This document shows, one piece after another, positions 1 through 8,881 of a stretch of DNA of 43,494 bases (the stretch's first letter is position 1; every line of letters begins with the position of its first letter). The position numbers and the translations under genes are program-made. Source of the DNA: Clostridia bacterium (lineage in GTDB: Bacteria; Bacillota; Clostridia; Oscillospirales; Acutalibacteraceae); contig JAFYVE010000039.1 of the NCBI GenBank assembly GCA_017549285.1, positions 1 through 43,494 of the forward strand, written 5' to 3'. The notes below the pieces were generated by a model. The model saw only the letters and a list, made by a program, of their open reading frames with translations. It made no database searches and was not told where the DNA came from.

Positions 1-140
1 CGATCCATTTAAGGATTAACGCACCCCTTTGCGGTTGGTAGCTTTAGCTTTTTGCGCACCCCTTTAGGGGTAAGCCAGTATTATGCCCTTTTAGGGCTGT
101 TATAAAACCACCGGCTCTGCCGGTGTGATATTTATTGTCG
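1..140. repeat. Series of short hairpins at window start
   Basis: No gene is seen here. The stretch holds several short perfect palindromes separated by AT-rich spacers: CCCCTTTAGGGG near 60-71, GCCCTTTTAGGGC near 86-98, and CACCGGCTCTGCCGGTG near 109-125. It runs directly into the first copy of the dispersed repeat family. A similar series of hairpins closes the window at 43310-43494, so this is probably the edge of a larger composite intergenic repeat. The left end is cut by the window. Confidence 0.5.
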
Positions 141-290
141 GCAAATCAGAATTTATGGAGCCAATTAACAATGTACAATGTACAATTTACAATCGTGCAG
201 TTGTAGCGATACAGGCGGTTATTGCAAATCATTGTACATTGTAAATTGTAAATTGTTCATTGAATCAGCTCGACAAATTATTGTTTGAAC
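141..290 (+). repeat. Dispersed palindromic repeat, copy R1
   Basis: The left end contains CAAATCAGAATTTATGG and the right end contains CTCGACAAATTATTGTTT, the two asymmetric arms seen in the other copies. Inside is a second inverted repeat built from ACAATGTAC/ACAATTTAC units (about 168-194 against 230-257). The copy lies upstream of the ChbG-like gene. It has no coding potential. Confidence 0.7.
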
Positions 291-343
291 GACAAACACT
301 CTCATTCCATTCGTAAAAAACCGACATTTGTATAAAAAACATA

Positions 344-371
344 TTGATTATTTCTGAAAATATGATATGAT
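344..371 (+). promoter_or_regulatory. Probable sigma-A promoter of chbG-like gene
   Basis: TTGATT (344-349) and TATGAT (366-371) are separated by 16 bp, about 40 bp before the chosen start codon. An overlapping TATACT at 371-376 could serve instead, so the exact -10 element is uncertain. Confidence 0.45.
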
Positions 372-413
372 ATACTTGTAAACAATTGAAACCTTATGAA
401 AGGAATTTTGAAT

Positions 414-1292
414 ATGGCTAAATATCTTATTGTAAATGCCGACGATTACGGTATGTGTAAAGCTGCCAATGAAGCTGTTCAGGAGCTTTTCCTCGGCGGT
501 TGGCTCAAATCATCAACAGTTATGCTCCCCTGCCCCACAGCAAAGGAAGCAGTTCAGTTCGCAATTGATCATCCTGAATTCCCTATCGGTGTACATATCA
601 CTCTCACAAGTGAATGGGGTAAATACCGTTGGAAACCTCTCACACCCGGCAAGTCACTTGTTGACGAAGAAGGTTATATGTGGCACGAGAGTGATCAGGT
701 TGAAAAGAATGCAAAGTATGACGAAATTGAAAGAGAAGTAAGAGCTCAGATTGAATATGCTCACACTCTCGGTATGAAGCCCTCACACATCGACAACCAT
801 ATGGGTTCACTTTACGGCCATTACACAGGCAGACTTTCACTTGGTAAGATGGCTCTTCGTATCTGCGGTGAATACGGCTATGCATACCGTATCTTCACAA
901 AGCACGACAAGAGAATCTGTCCCGCAGACACTCCCTATCCCCTTTACGCTGCAATGACACTCCTTACAAATCTCTGGGGCAACAAATATAATGTCATTAT
1001 GCCTGATTACCTTCTCTTCCCTGACTGGAATGATGATATGCGTGAAAGCTATGAAACATACAGAGATACAATTCTCAAAATCTGGACAGATCTTCCCGAC
1101 GGCGTAACAGAAACTTTCATTCATCCTTCAGTTGAAAACGATGAACTCAAGACAATCACAGGCCTCTGGAGAGACAGAGTATGGGAATATCAGCTTATGA
1201 AAGACCCCTATACTCATGAATATCTCAAGAATCACGGCGTTGAACTCATCAGCTACCGTGAACTCATCGAAATGAAGAAAAACGGCAAATAA
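414..1292 (+). CDS. ChbG/YdjC-family carbohydrate deacetylase
   Basis: This 292-residue cytoplasmic protein belongs to the YdjC/ChbG family of metal-dependent deacetylases, which remove N-acetyl groups from chito- or other oligosaccharides. The N-terminal VNADDYG motif carries the Asp pair expected to bind metal. HIDNHMG near residue 125 supplies the His ligands, and a GVHITLTSEW segment follows the family pattern. The start at 414 is preferred because AAAGGA lies 8-9 nt before it. An in-frame ATG at 396 precedes that ribosome binding site and would consume it. The gene is monocistronic, with its own promoter and terminator. The physiological substrate cannot be read from the sequence, and no sugar transport genes are adjacent. 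Confidence 0.85.
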   Translation: MAKYLIVNADDYGMCKAANEAVQELFLGGWLKSSTVMLPCPTAKEAVQFAIDHPEFPIGVHITLTSEWGKYRWKPLTPGKSLVDEEGYMWHESDQVEKNAKYDEIEREVRAQIEYAHTLGMKPSHIDNHMGSLYGHYTGRLSLGKMALRICGEYGYAYRIFTKHDKRICPADTPYPLYAAMTLLTNLWGNKYNVIMPDYLLFPDWNDDMRESYETYRDTILKIWTDLPDGVTETFIHPSVENDELKTITGLWRDRVWEYQLMKDPYTHEYLKNHGVELISYRELIEMKKNGK

Positions 1293-1300
1293 AAAAATCA

Positions 1301-1328
1301 CAAGGAGCTGTAAAGCTCCTTGTTTTTT
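1301..1328 (+). terminator. Rho-independent terminator of chbG-like gene
   Basis: A perfect stem CAAGGAGCT / AGCTCCTTG is followed by a run of six T. It lies 9 nt after the stop codon. Confidence 0.85.
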
Positions 1329-1329
1329 C

Positions 1330-1377
1330 GATAAGTCAGAATTTTCAGAGCTGAGCCCCGACAAATTATTGTTTATC
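1330..1377 (+). repeat. Dispersed palindromic repeat, short copy R2
   Basis: This 48-bp copy consists almost only of the two arms: GATAAGTCAGAATTTT on the left and CCCGACAAATTATTGTTTATC on the right, joined by a few bases. It fills the gap between two converging terminators. Confidence 0.65.
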
Positions 1378-1381
1378 ACAC

Positions 1382-1410
1382 AAAAAAACGCTCCGGTTTC
1401 CCGGAGCGTT
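1382..1410 (-). terminator. Rho-independent terminator of the 831-aa dockerin protein gene
   Basis: On the minus strand, AACGCTCCGG / CCGGAGCGTT forms a stem followed by a run of seven T (the A-run at 1382-1388). Confidence 0.85.
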
Positions 1411-1425
1411 CTGTATTAAAGTTAA

Positions 1426-3921
1426 TTAGCCGCCTAAAACCTTATCAAGTTTTGCGCTGAATCTGAGGATCTTACGAGCGTCAGATGCTGTAACCTTATT
1501 GTTGCCGTCAACATCTGCAAGTGCTTCTTTTGCTGCGTCTACCTTATCAAGCTTAGCTGAGATACGGAGAGCTGCACGAGCGTCAGCAGCAGTGATCTTG
1601 TTGTTGCCGTCAAGGTCACCCTTCATACCTGTAACAACAGGAGGCTTTGTTGTAGGCTGAGTTGTGGGCTGAGTTGTAGGCTGAGTTGTGGGCTGAGTTG
1701 TGGGCTTTGTTGTGGGATCCTTAACACCTGTTGCGGGAGTAACAGTAACCTTTATATAGTGACCGTTCTTCTTACAGTATGTGCCCTTGAAACCGTCGTG
1801 ACGGTCTGTTGCCTTCTTTTCAAACTGACCAACACTATCACATTCGTGTGAGAAGATACTAAAGAGGAGATTGTCAACGAGTTCTACAACTGCATTGATA
1901 AGTCCCTTTGTAAGAGGATTGTTGTCGCTCTTTGTCTTTTCATCAATGATATTTGCAAATGCTGCAAAGTCACAATTGAAGAGTGCGGGGAAGATTTTGC
2001 CTACGAATGCGTTGTAAACATCAAATGTGAATGTTTCATCACCACAACCGCTGATGAAGCCGAAGGGGAGGAGTTCATTGAGAACTACATTGAGCTTATA
2101 CCATGCTGAGCCGTCTTTCTTGCCTCTTACAGTTGTAAGTTCATCAGCAACTGCAGGGATGCCGTCGATGTAATTGAGAGCCCAGTCAACGATTTCTTCG
2201 AATACATCTTCCCATGTCCAACCCTTAGCCTTAAGAGCATCAACATCAGCAACTGTCATACCGAAGTTTGTTGAATCATTGAGCCAGTAAACAGCAACGT
2301 CCATACCCATTTCGCCGAGTACATCGTTCCACTGTGCCTGAGAAATATCTCTTACCTTGCCGTTTGAAAGAACAAGGTTCTTGTAATCCTTATTGAATGC
2401 AATATCTGCATCCTTGACCATAAACTTGTCAATTGCAACATAAGCTGAGTATGCAGCAGCCTGTTCAAGTGTCTTTACTTCTGTGGGAAGCTTTGTATCA
2501 AGAAGTGTGGGATAGAAGAGTGAAAGAACTGCAACTACCATATCTTCGAGGCTCTTGCCCTTGATCTTGTCAGCTGTGAAACCGCTGAAATCAAATGAAT
2601 AAGGAACATCGTCAATTGTGAACTGAAGCTTTCCGCCGTTGTTTTTAGCGAGAGTCTTGAGTATGTAACCGAAAACTGCTGTGAGGTTGTAGTTTACATC
2701 TGCGTTGCCTGTCTTCTTGAGACCGAGTTCTTTTACAACTGCGGGCTGAAGAATAACTTCTGCGATTGTGCAGACGATATTGTTGAGATTTGAGAAGAGG
2801 CCTGCCTGTGACCAAGCTGCGAAATTGAAATCTGAAGCCTTGAATTCATAATTCATATTGATGATTGAATTAAGAACTGCAAGCTGTTCATCCATAGCGA
2901 TAAGGTTCTTAAGAGCATCCTTAAGGCCGTTGTTGAGGGGTTCAATTGCAAATGATGCGATAACAGCATCACCGTATTTACCAATGATTTCGCTGAAGCT
3001 CATAGCTGCAACGGCAGAAGCTTCTGCCTTAGCAGGTTCTTTGCCTGAAATGAGCTTGAGGAGAGCTGTTGCAAGGAGTTCATCGCAAGTATACTTATTC
3101 TTAACATAGATTGAATCTGCATATGCAACTTCGCTGTCACCCTTAAGAAGGTTATCGTAAAGAAGCTCATTGATGAGATCCTTGATATTGTCACCGAGAA
3201 GGTTTTCAATTTCTTTTTCAGCATCAATAGATGCGAATGTTTTGATTGTGCCGTTGAGACCGCCGAGGTCAAGGTTACCCTTTACAACCTTTTTGATAAC
3301 AGCAATGTTCTTGGCATCTGAAAGGAAGCCGAAGAGACCGTGAATAATTTCAACACTTGTTGAATTTGCTGTTGACATAGGCTTAGCATTCTTACCTGTG
3401 CCGACCTTGAGAGCTGTTGTGCTGAATGATGAAGCATCACCGCAGAAACCTGAACCCTTCTTTGCAAGGTAATCAAGAGCACCTACAAGAGTAGAAATCA
3501 TACCGTCTACAGAGTCAAGTTTGATTGTAACTCCGCTGAGCGCCATACTGATAAGACTCTTATAGTCCTTGATAGCTTCTTCAAGACCTGCATCTTTAAG
3601 AACAACATCAAGGTAATTGATGAGTGAATCTGCAAGCTGTTCTGTAGTTGCAGTTGCTACATTGATTTTGTCTGTTTCAGCCTGAGCTTTGAGAGCATCA
3701 ATAAGCTGGAAGCAGATATTGAGAACAGAAGGAACGATTTCTTCCTTTCTGTCGCCGAGAGCTGTAAGAAGATCTTCCACAACAATTGCAAGGTTGTCTT
3801 TATCAAGGTATGCATCAAGAGAATCTGTATCTCTTTCCTGAGCAAAAGCTGTCATAGGAATGCATGAAACAACCATAAGAACTGCCATGAAAAAGCTTAA
3901 GATTTTAGTGGTTTTTTTCAT
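1426..3921 (-). CDS. Large secreted protein with C-terminal dockerin
   Basis: The 831-residue protein begins with a clear Sec signal peptide (MKKTTKILSFFMAVLMV then ...PMTAFAQE, cleavage after Ala27-Phe-Ala). A body of about 700 residues follows that I do not recognise, rich in short helices and in Asn/Asp/Lys. Next comes a linker of repeated PTTQ units around 738-764. Residues 768-831 hold two dockerin-like calcium repeats (GDLDGNNKITAADARAALRI and DVDGNNKVTASDARKILRF). The dockerin would dock the protein to a cohesin partner outside the cell. No catalytic motif is evident, so a structural or binding role is possible. It is preceded by AAAGGA and has its own promoter and terminator. Confidence 0.85.
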   Translation of the reverse strand: MKKTTKILSFFMAVLMVVSCIPMTAFAQERDTDSLDAYLDKDNLAIVVEDLLTALGDRKEEIVPSVLNICFQLIDALKAQAETDKINVATATTEQLADSLINYLDVVLKDAGLEEAIKDYKSLISMALSGVTIKLDSVDGMISTLVGALDYLAKKGSGFCGDASSFSTTALKVGTGKNAKPMSTANSTSVEIIHGLFGFLSDAKNIAVIKKVVKGNLDLGGLNGTIKTFASIDAEKEIENLLGDNIKDLINELLYDNLLKGDSEVAYADSIYVKNKYTCDELLATALLKLISGKEPAKAEASAVAAMSFSEIIGKYGDAVIASFAIEPLNNGLKDALKNLIAMDEQLAVLNSIINMNYEFKASDFNFAAWSQAGLFSNLNNIVCTIAEVILQPAVVKELGLKKTGNADVNYNLTAVFGYILKTLAKNNGGKLQFTIDDVPYSFDFSGFTADKIKGKSLEDMVVAVLSLFYPTLLDTKLPTEVKTLEQAAAYSAYVAIDKFMVKDADIAFNKDYKNLVLSNGKVRDISQAQWNDVLGEMGMDVAVYWLNDSTNFGMTVADVDALKAKGWTWEDVFEEIVDWALNYIDGIPAVADELTTVRGKKDGSAWYKLNVVLNELLPFGFISGCGDETFTFDVYNAFVGKIFPALFNCDFAAFANIIDEKTKSDNNPLTKGLINAVVELVDNLLFSIFSHECDSVGQFEKKATDRHDGFKGTYCKKNGHYIKVTVTPATGVKDPTTKPTTQPTTQPTTQPTTQPTTKPPVVTGMKGDLDGNNKITAADARAALRISAKLDKVDAAKEALADVDGNNKVTASDARKILRFSAKLDKVLGG

Positions 3922-3991
3922 AAGAATATGTCCTTTCTTTTGCGGAAAACCGCAATATTTTTCAGCATTAAAAACAATTATGCCTGATATA

Positions 3992-4020
3992 AGTCTAATA
4001 TAATTTGTTTAAAATGTCAA
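3992..4020 (-). promoter_or_regulatory. Promoter of dockerin protein gene
   Basis: On the minus strand, TTGACA (4015-4020) and TAGACT (3992-3997) are 17 bp apart. The roughly 70-nt leader contains a small hairpin TTGCGG/CCGCAA just before the ribosome binding site. The rest of 4021-4184 is very AT-rich. It includes two direct copies of TTTTGTTATTTA and no gene that I can see. Confidence 0.6.
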
Positions 4021-4184
4021 GTTTTAATAAACTGTAAATTCTTTCTTTTTCAAATTTTGTTATTTAGCACAAATTGAAATAAATATTTTTGTTATTTATT
4101 ACAAGTTAATATTTCTACATAATGGCATTATTCTGACACACCACAAAATTTATAAATTTTTTCGACAAAAAGCACAAAATTGTA

Positions 4185-4213
4185 TTGAAATCCGGAAGTT
4201 CTTGTTATATAAT
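4185..4213 (+). promoter_or_regulatory. Strong sigma-A promoter of xpt
   Basis: TTGAAA (4185-4190), a 17-bp spacer and a consensus TATAAT (4208-4213). Transcription would begin near 4220, leaving a leader of only about 30 nt. That is too short for a purine riboswitch. Confidence 0.8.
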
Positions 4214-4249
4214 ATCTTTGTTATTAAAGAAGAAAGAGGTGACTTGTCC

Positions 4250-4822
4250 GTGAACAGCTTACAGAAAAGAATTCTTACAGACGGAACAGTTCTGCCCGGG
4301 AATATTCTTAAAGTTGACAGTTTCCTCAATCATCAGATAGATACAGGTCTGCTCAGAGATATGGGTGCAGACTTTTATGAGCTTTTCAAAGACAAAAATA
4401 TCAACAAAATCCTCACCATTGAAGCATCAGGCATTGCAATCGCCTGCTACACCGCAGAACATTTCAATGTCCCCGTTGTTTTTGCAAAAAAAGGCAATCA
4501 CAAAAACGTGGGCAACGATGTTTATACGGCTGAGGTTTTTTCATTTACAAAAGGTACATCCTATGATGTCACAGTTTCAAAACGTTACATAAACAAAGGT
4601 GACAGAGTCCTTGTAATTGATGACTTCCTTGCAAACGGTCAGGCAGTTTTAGGCCTCAAGAAAATCATTGAAGATGCAGGTGCCGAACTCTGCGGTGCAG
4701 GTATCGCAATCACAAAATGCTTCCAGAAAGGTGAGCAGATGCTCATTGATGCGGGAATTGACGTGAAGTCACTTGCCGCTATCGAATCAATGGAAGACTG
4801 TGTCATTAAATTCAGAGAATGA
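4250..4822 (+). CDS. xpt: Xanthine phosphoribosyltransferase
   Basis: Xpt transfers phosphoribose from PRPP to xanthine to make XMP in purine salvage. The 190-residue product starts NSLQKRILTDGTVLPGNILK and continues with the family signature KVDSFLNHQID. The PRPP-binding loop is VLVIDDFLANGQA near residues 124-137. The GTG at 4250 follows AGAGGTGA by 8 nt and gives the usual family length. A longer reading from 4202 is impossible as a transcript because it overlaps the promoter -10 box. The gene precedes a nucleoside importer, which fits a purine salvage unit. A weak stem (TATATGT/ACATATA at 4837-4856) separates it from the next gene, so co-transcription is possible. Confidence 0.9.
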   Translation: MNSLQKRILTDGTVLPGNILKVDSFLNHQIDTGLLRDMGADFYELFKDKNINKILTIEASGIAIACYTAEHFNVPVVFAKKGNHKNVGNDVYTAEVFSFTKGTSYDVTVSKRYINKGDRVLVIDDFLANGQAVLGLKKIIEDAGAELCGAGIAITKCFQKGEQMLIDAGIDVKSLAAIESMEDCVIKFRE

Positions 4823-4884
4823 CACAATTCAAAATGTATATGTTTTTTGACATATAAATTATTTCCGAACAGGAGACGAAAAAA

Positions 4885-6120
4885 ATGAAAAAAATCATTG
4901 CACTTCTTCTTGCAGCAGCAATGCTCTTCGCATTCGCAGCCTGCAACAAGACACCCGCAAACGAAGATGGATCAACAGAAGCTGACGTTAACAACGCAAC
5001 AGCAGTTGAAGATGTAAAAGTCGGTTTCATCTTCCTTCACGACGAACAGTCAACATACGACAAGAACTTTATGGACGCAGCTAAGAAAGCTTGCGAAGAC
5101 ATGAATGTTGAGTATGCTCAGAAGACTCAGATTCCCGAGTCAAAGGACTGCTACGATGCAGCTGTTGAACTTATCGAAGTTGACGGTTGTAACGTAATTT
5201 TCGCAGACAGCTTCGGTCACGAATCATTCCTTATCGACGCAGCTAAGGAATATCCCGATGTTCAGTTCTGCCATGCAACAGGCACACAGGCTCACACAGC
5301 AAACCTTGCTAACTTCCACAATGCATTCGCATCAATCTACGAAGGCAGATTCCTTGCAGGTGTTGCTGCAGGTCTCAAGCTCAACGAAATGATCGACGCA
5401 GGCAAAATCACCGCTGACAAGGCTAAGATGGGTTACGTAGGTGCATTCACATTTGCTGAAGTTATCTCAGGTTACACATCATTCTACCTTGGCGCAAAGT
5501 CAGTTTGCCCCACAGTTACAATGGACGTTAAGTTCACAGGTTCATGGTACGACGAACAGGCAGAAAAAGAAGCTGCTCAGGCTCTCATCGCAGGCGGTTG
5601 TGTTCTTATCAGCCAGCACGCAGACTCAATGGGTGCTCCCACAGCTTGTGAAACAGCAGGTGTTCCCAACGTTTCATACAACGGCTCAACAGTTGCTGCT
5701 TGTCCCAATACATTCATCGTTTCATCAAGAATCGACTGGACTCCCTACTTCAAGTATATGATCACTTGCGTACAGAAGGGCGAAGCTATTGCTACTGACT
5801 GGACAGGTACAATCGAAACAGGTTCAGTTGTTCTTACAGACGTAAACGAAGCTGCTGCTGCAGAAGGCACAGTTGCTAAGCTTGAAGAAGTTAAGGGCAA
5901 GCTCCTCAAGGGCGAAATCAATGTATTTGACACAGCTACATTCACAGTAGGCGGCAAAACACTTACAAGCTACCTTGCTGACGTTGATACAGATGCTGAT
6001 ATGAACAAAGATACAGAAGTTATCGAGAACGGCATTTTCTTTGAATCAAAGTTCCGTGCTGCTCCCTACTTCGATCTTGAAATCGACGGCATCAATCTTC
6101 TTGACAGAAATTACGGCTAA
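4885..6120 (+). CDS. BMP-family nucleoside-binding lipoprotein
   Basis: This is the extracellular substrate-binding subunit of a BMP/PnrA-type ABC importer for (purine) nucleosides. The 411-residue precursor has a lipoprotein signal with lipobox FAAC and modification at Cys20, then an acidic linker. The periplasmic-binding fold begins with VKVGFIFLHDEQSTYD, the typical BMP start. GYVGAFTFAEV and ISQHADSMGAP are further family-like segments. It is the first gene of the importer operon, followed by the ATPase and two permeases, and lies just after xpt. AGGAG precedes the start. Nucleoside specificity is inferred from family and context. Confidence 0.88.
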   Translation: MKKIIALLLAAAMLFAFAACNKTPANEDGSTEADVNNATAVEDVKVGFIFLHDEQSTYDKNFMDAAKKACEDMNVEYAQKTQIPESKDCYDAAVELIEVDGCNVIFADSFGHESFLIDAAKEYPDVQFCHATGTQAHTANLANFHNAFASIYEGRFLAGVAAGLKLNEMIDAGKITADKAKMGYVGAFTFAEVISGYTSFYLGAKSVCPTVTMDVKFTGSWYDEQAEKEAAQALIAGGCVLISQHADSMGAPTACETAGVPNVSYNGSTVAACPNTFIVSSRIDWTPYFKYMITCVQKGEAIATDWTGTIETGSVVLTDVNEAAAAEGTVAKLEEVKGKLLKGEINVFDTATFTVGGKTLTSYLADVDTDADMNKDTEVIENGIFFESKFRAAPYFDLEIDGINLLDRNYG

Positions 6121-6130
6121 TTTCAGTTCA

Positions 6131-6200
6131 CAGTCCGGAACGGGACTCCCCGTCCCGGACTGATTTTGAAGAAAGTGCTGAAAAACTAATCAGCATTTTC
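6131..6200 (+). promoter_or_regulatory. Two intercistronic hairpins between lipoprotein and ATPase genes
   Basis: The first stem (CAGTCCGG... / ...CCGGACTG, 6131-6162) is strong but is followed only by ATTTTG. The second is GAAAGTGCTG / CAGCATTTTC (6171-6200). Such structures commonly allow partial read-through or stabilise the upstream message, so that more binding protein than ATPase is made. That role is inferred here. Confidence 0.55.
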
Positions 6201-6228
6201 TTGAAAATGATATGAACGGAGGTTTGTT

Positions 6229-7773
6229 GTGGCTACTCAACCTGCTATCGAACTGAAAAACATAACAAAGAAATTCGGCAAAGTTGTTGCCAACAAAAAC
6301 GTCAATCTTACTGCGAACCGTGGTGAGATTCTTTCCATTTTAGGTGAAAACGGAAGCGGAAAGACGACACTTATGAATATGATTTCGGGTATCTATTTCC
6401 CCGATGAAGGTGAAATCCGTATTGATGGAAAAGAAGCCCTTATTGCATCCCCGAAAGATGCTTTTGACTACAAAATCGGTATGATTCATCAGCATTTCAA
6501 GCTTGTTGATGTATTCAGCGCTGCTGAAAACATTGTTCTGGGTATAGAAGACGGTAAATATAACCTTAAAAAATCAACAGACGATATAAAGAGAATCAGC
6601 GCACAGTACGGATTCAACCTTGATACTGAAAAAAAGATTTACACAATGTCTGTTTCGGAAAAACAGACAGTTGAAATCATCAAGGTGCTTTACAGAGGTG
6701 CAGACATTCTCATTCTTGACGAACCCACAGCCGTTCTTACTCCTCAGGAAACAGAAAAGCTGTTTGATATTCTCCGCCGTATGCGTGATGACGGAAAATG
6801 CATCATTATCATCACCCACAAGCTTCACGAAGTTCTTTCACTTTCAGATAAAGTTGCTGTTCTGAGAAAAGGTGAATATATCGGCACCGTAAACACAGCA
6901 GAAACAAACGAAAGTGAACTGACCGAAATGATGGTCGGCAAAAAAATTGACCTCAATATTGAAAGAAGTGTTCCCGAAAACACAGAAGACAGACTTGTTG
7001 TAAACAGCATAACATGTGTTGACAGAGTGGGCACAACTGTTCTTGACAATGTTTCATTCACAGCAAAAAGCGGTGAAATTCTTGGTATTGCCGGTATTGC
7101 AGGTTCAGGTCAGAGAGAACTGCTTGAATCTATTGCAGGTCTTCAGCGCCTTGAATACGGTGACATCTTCTATTTTGACCCGCAGACAGGCAAAAAAGAA
7201 AGCCTGAGAGACAAAACTCCCATGCAGATAAGAAATATGGGTGTGCGTCTTTCATTCGTTCCCGAAGACAGACTCGGTATGGGTCTTGTAGGCAATATGG
7301 ACATTGTTGACAATATGATGCTCAGAAGCTACTCAAAGGGACGTTCATTCTTCCTCAAGCGTAAGCCTCCCAAGGACCTTGCGATGAAAATCATCAACGA
7401 CCTTGAAGTTGTCACTCCCTCTGCAAACACTCCCGTAAGACGTCTTTCGGGCGGTAACGTTCAGAAAGTCCTTGTAGGCAGAGAAATTGCTGCATCACCC
7501 ACGGTTCTTATGGTTGCTTACCCCGTAAGAGGTCTTGACATCAACTCCTCATATATGATTTACAATCTTCTCAATGAACAGAAGAAACAGGGTGTTGCAA
7601 TTATATTTGTAGGTGAGGACCTTGACGTTCTTGTTGAACTTTGTGATAGAATTATGGTTATAGGTTCAGGTAAAATCAACGGCATCGTTGACGGCAGAAC
7701 AACAACAAAAGAAGAAATCGGTCTTCTTATGACAAAATCAGATTCAGACGGAAAGGAGAATGACAATGGCTGA
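6229..7773 (+). CDS. ABC transporter ATPase, tandem NBD, nucleoside importer
   Basis: This 514-residue protein contains two ABC ATPase halves, like NupO/YufO of BMP-type importers. It powers nucleoside uptake from the inner face of the membrane. Half one has Walker A GENGSGKTT near residue 40 and Walker B ILILDEPTAV, but a degenerate signature (SVSEKQ). Half two has a degenerate Walker A GIAGSGQRE near 288, a good signature LSGGNVQK, and a Walker B region VAYPVRGLD that lacks the usual Asp-Glu. This asymmetry is typical for the family. The GTG start follows GGAGG. The 3' end overlaps the ribosome binding site of the next gene. Confidence 0.9.
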   Translation: MATQPAIELKNITKKFGKVVANKNVNLTANRGEILSILGENGSGKTTLMNMISGIYFPDEGEIRIDGKEALIASPKDAFDYKIGMIHQHFKLVDVFSAAENIVLGIEDGKYNLKKSTDDIKRISAQYGFNLDTEKKIYTMSVSEKQTVEIIKVLYRGADILILDEPTAVLTPQETEKLFDILRRMRDDGKCIIIITHKLHEVLSLSDKVAVLRKGEYIGTVNTAETNESELTEMMVGKKIDLNIERSVPENTEDRLVVNSITCVDRVGTTVLDNVSFTAKSGEILGIAGIAGSGQRELLESIAGLQRLEYGDIFYFDPQTGKKESLRDKTPMQIRNMGVRLSFVPEDRLGMGLVGNMDIVDNMMLRSYSKGRSFFLKRKPPKDLAMKIINDLEVVTPSANTPVRRLSGGNVQKVLVGREIAASPTVLMVAYPVRGLDINSSYMIYNLLNEQKKQGVAIIFVGEDLDVLVELCDRIMVIGSGKINGIVDGRTTTKEEIGLLMTKSDSDGKENDNG

Positions 7774-8881
7774 TAAAACTGCTGTAAAAAAGCATCACGA
7801 GCCGCTTATTCACATTGTGAAACGTGATGACATTCCCGAGTGGCAGGCGTGGCTGATAAGAGGCGCTACAATCATTGTCGCACTCATTTTTGTCGGTTTC
7901 CTTTCAATGCTTGTTACCGAAAAGGGATTTTTTGAAACATACAAAATAATGTTTTCAGGTGTTTTCGGCAGACTCCTTCAGGGGTCAACCAAAATGCTGT
8001 GGAAATACCTTCAGGAAATTGCAATTCTCCTGTGCCTTGCACTCGCACTCACTCCTGCTTTTAAAATGAAGTTCTGGAACTGTGGTGCCGAAGGTCAGGC
8101 TCTTATGGGCGGTCTTGCTTCAATATTCTGTATGATTGAATTCGGTGAAAAGCTCTCTTACGGTGCACTTATTGCAGTTATATGTATCACAAGTATTATT
8201 GCAGGTGCCGTATGGGGCATAATTCCCGCAATTTTCAAAGCACTTTTCAACACAAACGAAACGCTGTTCACTCTTATGATGAACTACATTGCAACACAGA
8301 TTATTGCTTACTATGTTTACATTGAAGGCGGCGGCTCAAATGTTATCAACCCCGTTTCTGTAGGCAACTTCCCTGCTGTGGGCAACAACGACTACTTCGT
8401 AAACATAATAACTGTTGCAGTTATTACAGTTGTAATGTACATTTACCTTAAATACAGCAAACAGGGTTATGAAATCTCAGTTGTAGGTGAAAGCCAGAAC
8501 ACAGCAAAATACATCGGCATCAACGTAAAGAAAGTAATCATCCGTACAATGGCTGTTTCAGGTGCTTTATGCGGTGTAACGGGTATGCTTCTCGTTGCAG
8601 GTAAGGACCATTCAATCAACACAAACCTTGTTGGCGGTCAGGGCTTCACAGCTATCCTTATGTCGTGGCTCGGTCAGTTCAACCCCTTCATTATGGTTGT
8701 TATGACAGCAATTGTAGTTTTCCTGAAAATCGGTGTTGCAAAAGTTGCCGACTCTTCATTCCTCAACTCATCATTTTCAGAAATTATGGTCGGCATTGTC
8801 ATTCTGATGCTTGTCGGTTGTGAATTCTTCATTCAGTATTCAATCAGATTCCGTCGCAAGAACAAGGAGGTAGCAAAATGA
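7766..8881 (+). CDS. ABC nucleoside importer permease 1
   Basis: An integral membrane permease of the BMP-associated (NupP/YufP-like) branched family, 371 residues. Hydrophobic segments begin near residue 30 (GATIIVALIFVGFLSML) and about eight follow. The segment WNCGAEGQALMGG and the cytoplasmic EAA-like loop VVGESQNTAKYIGIN match the family. The ATG at 7766 lies 7 nt after AAGGAG and is preferred to the ATG at 7760, which is only 1 nt from it. The gene overlaps the ATPase stop, and its own stop overlaps the start of the next gene (ATGA), so translation is probably coupled. Confidence 0.88.
   Translation: MADKTAVKKHHEPLIHIVKRDDIPEWQAWLIRGATIIVALIFVGFLSMLVTEKGFFETYKIMFSGVFGRLLQGSTKMLWKYLQEIAILLCLALALTPAFKMKFWNCGAEGQALMGGLASIFCMIEFGEKLSYGALIAVICITSIIAGAVWGIIPAIFKALFNTNETLFTLMMNYIATQIIAYYVYIEGGGSNVINPVSVGNFPAVGNNDYFVNIITVAVITVVMYIYLKYSKQGYEISVVGESQNTAKYIGINVKKVIIRTMAVSGALCGVTGMLLVAGKDHSINTNLVGGQGFTAILMSWLGQFNPFIMVVMTAIVVFLKIGVAKVADSSFLNSSFSEIMVGIVILMLVGCEFFIQYSIRFRRKNKEVAK

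Noticed and set aside
1640-1720. Tandem repeat as a possible regulatory array
   Set aside because: It is in frame within the dockerin protein gene and codes for its PTTQ linker.
4202-4249. Longer start for xpt
   Set aside because: It overlaps the consensus promoter -10 box, and the GTG at 4250 has a good ribosome binding site and gives the family length.
4190-4250. Purine riboswitch upstream of xpt
   Set aside because: The leader is only about 30 nt long and shows no purine aptamer core.
7093-7540. Second ABC half of the importer ATPase as broken
   Set aside because: Degenerate Walker motifs in the second half are usual for BMP-type tandem ATPases.
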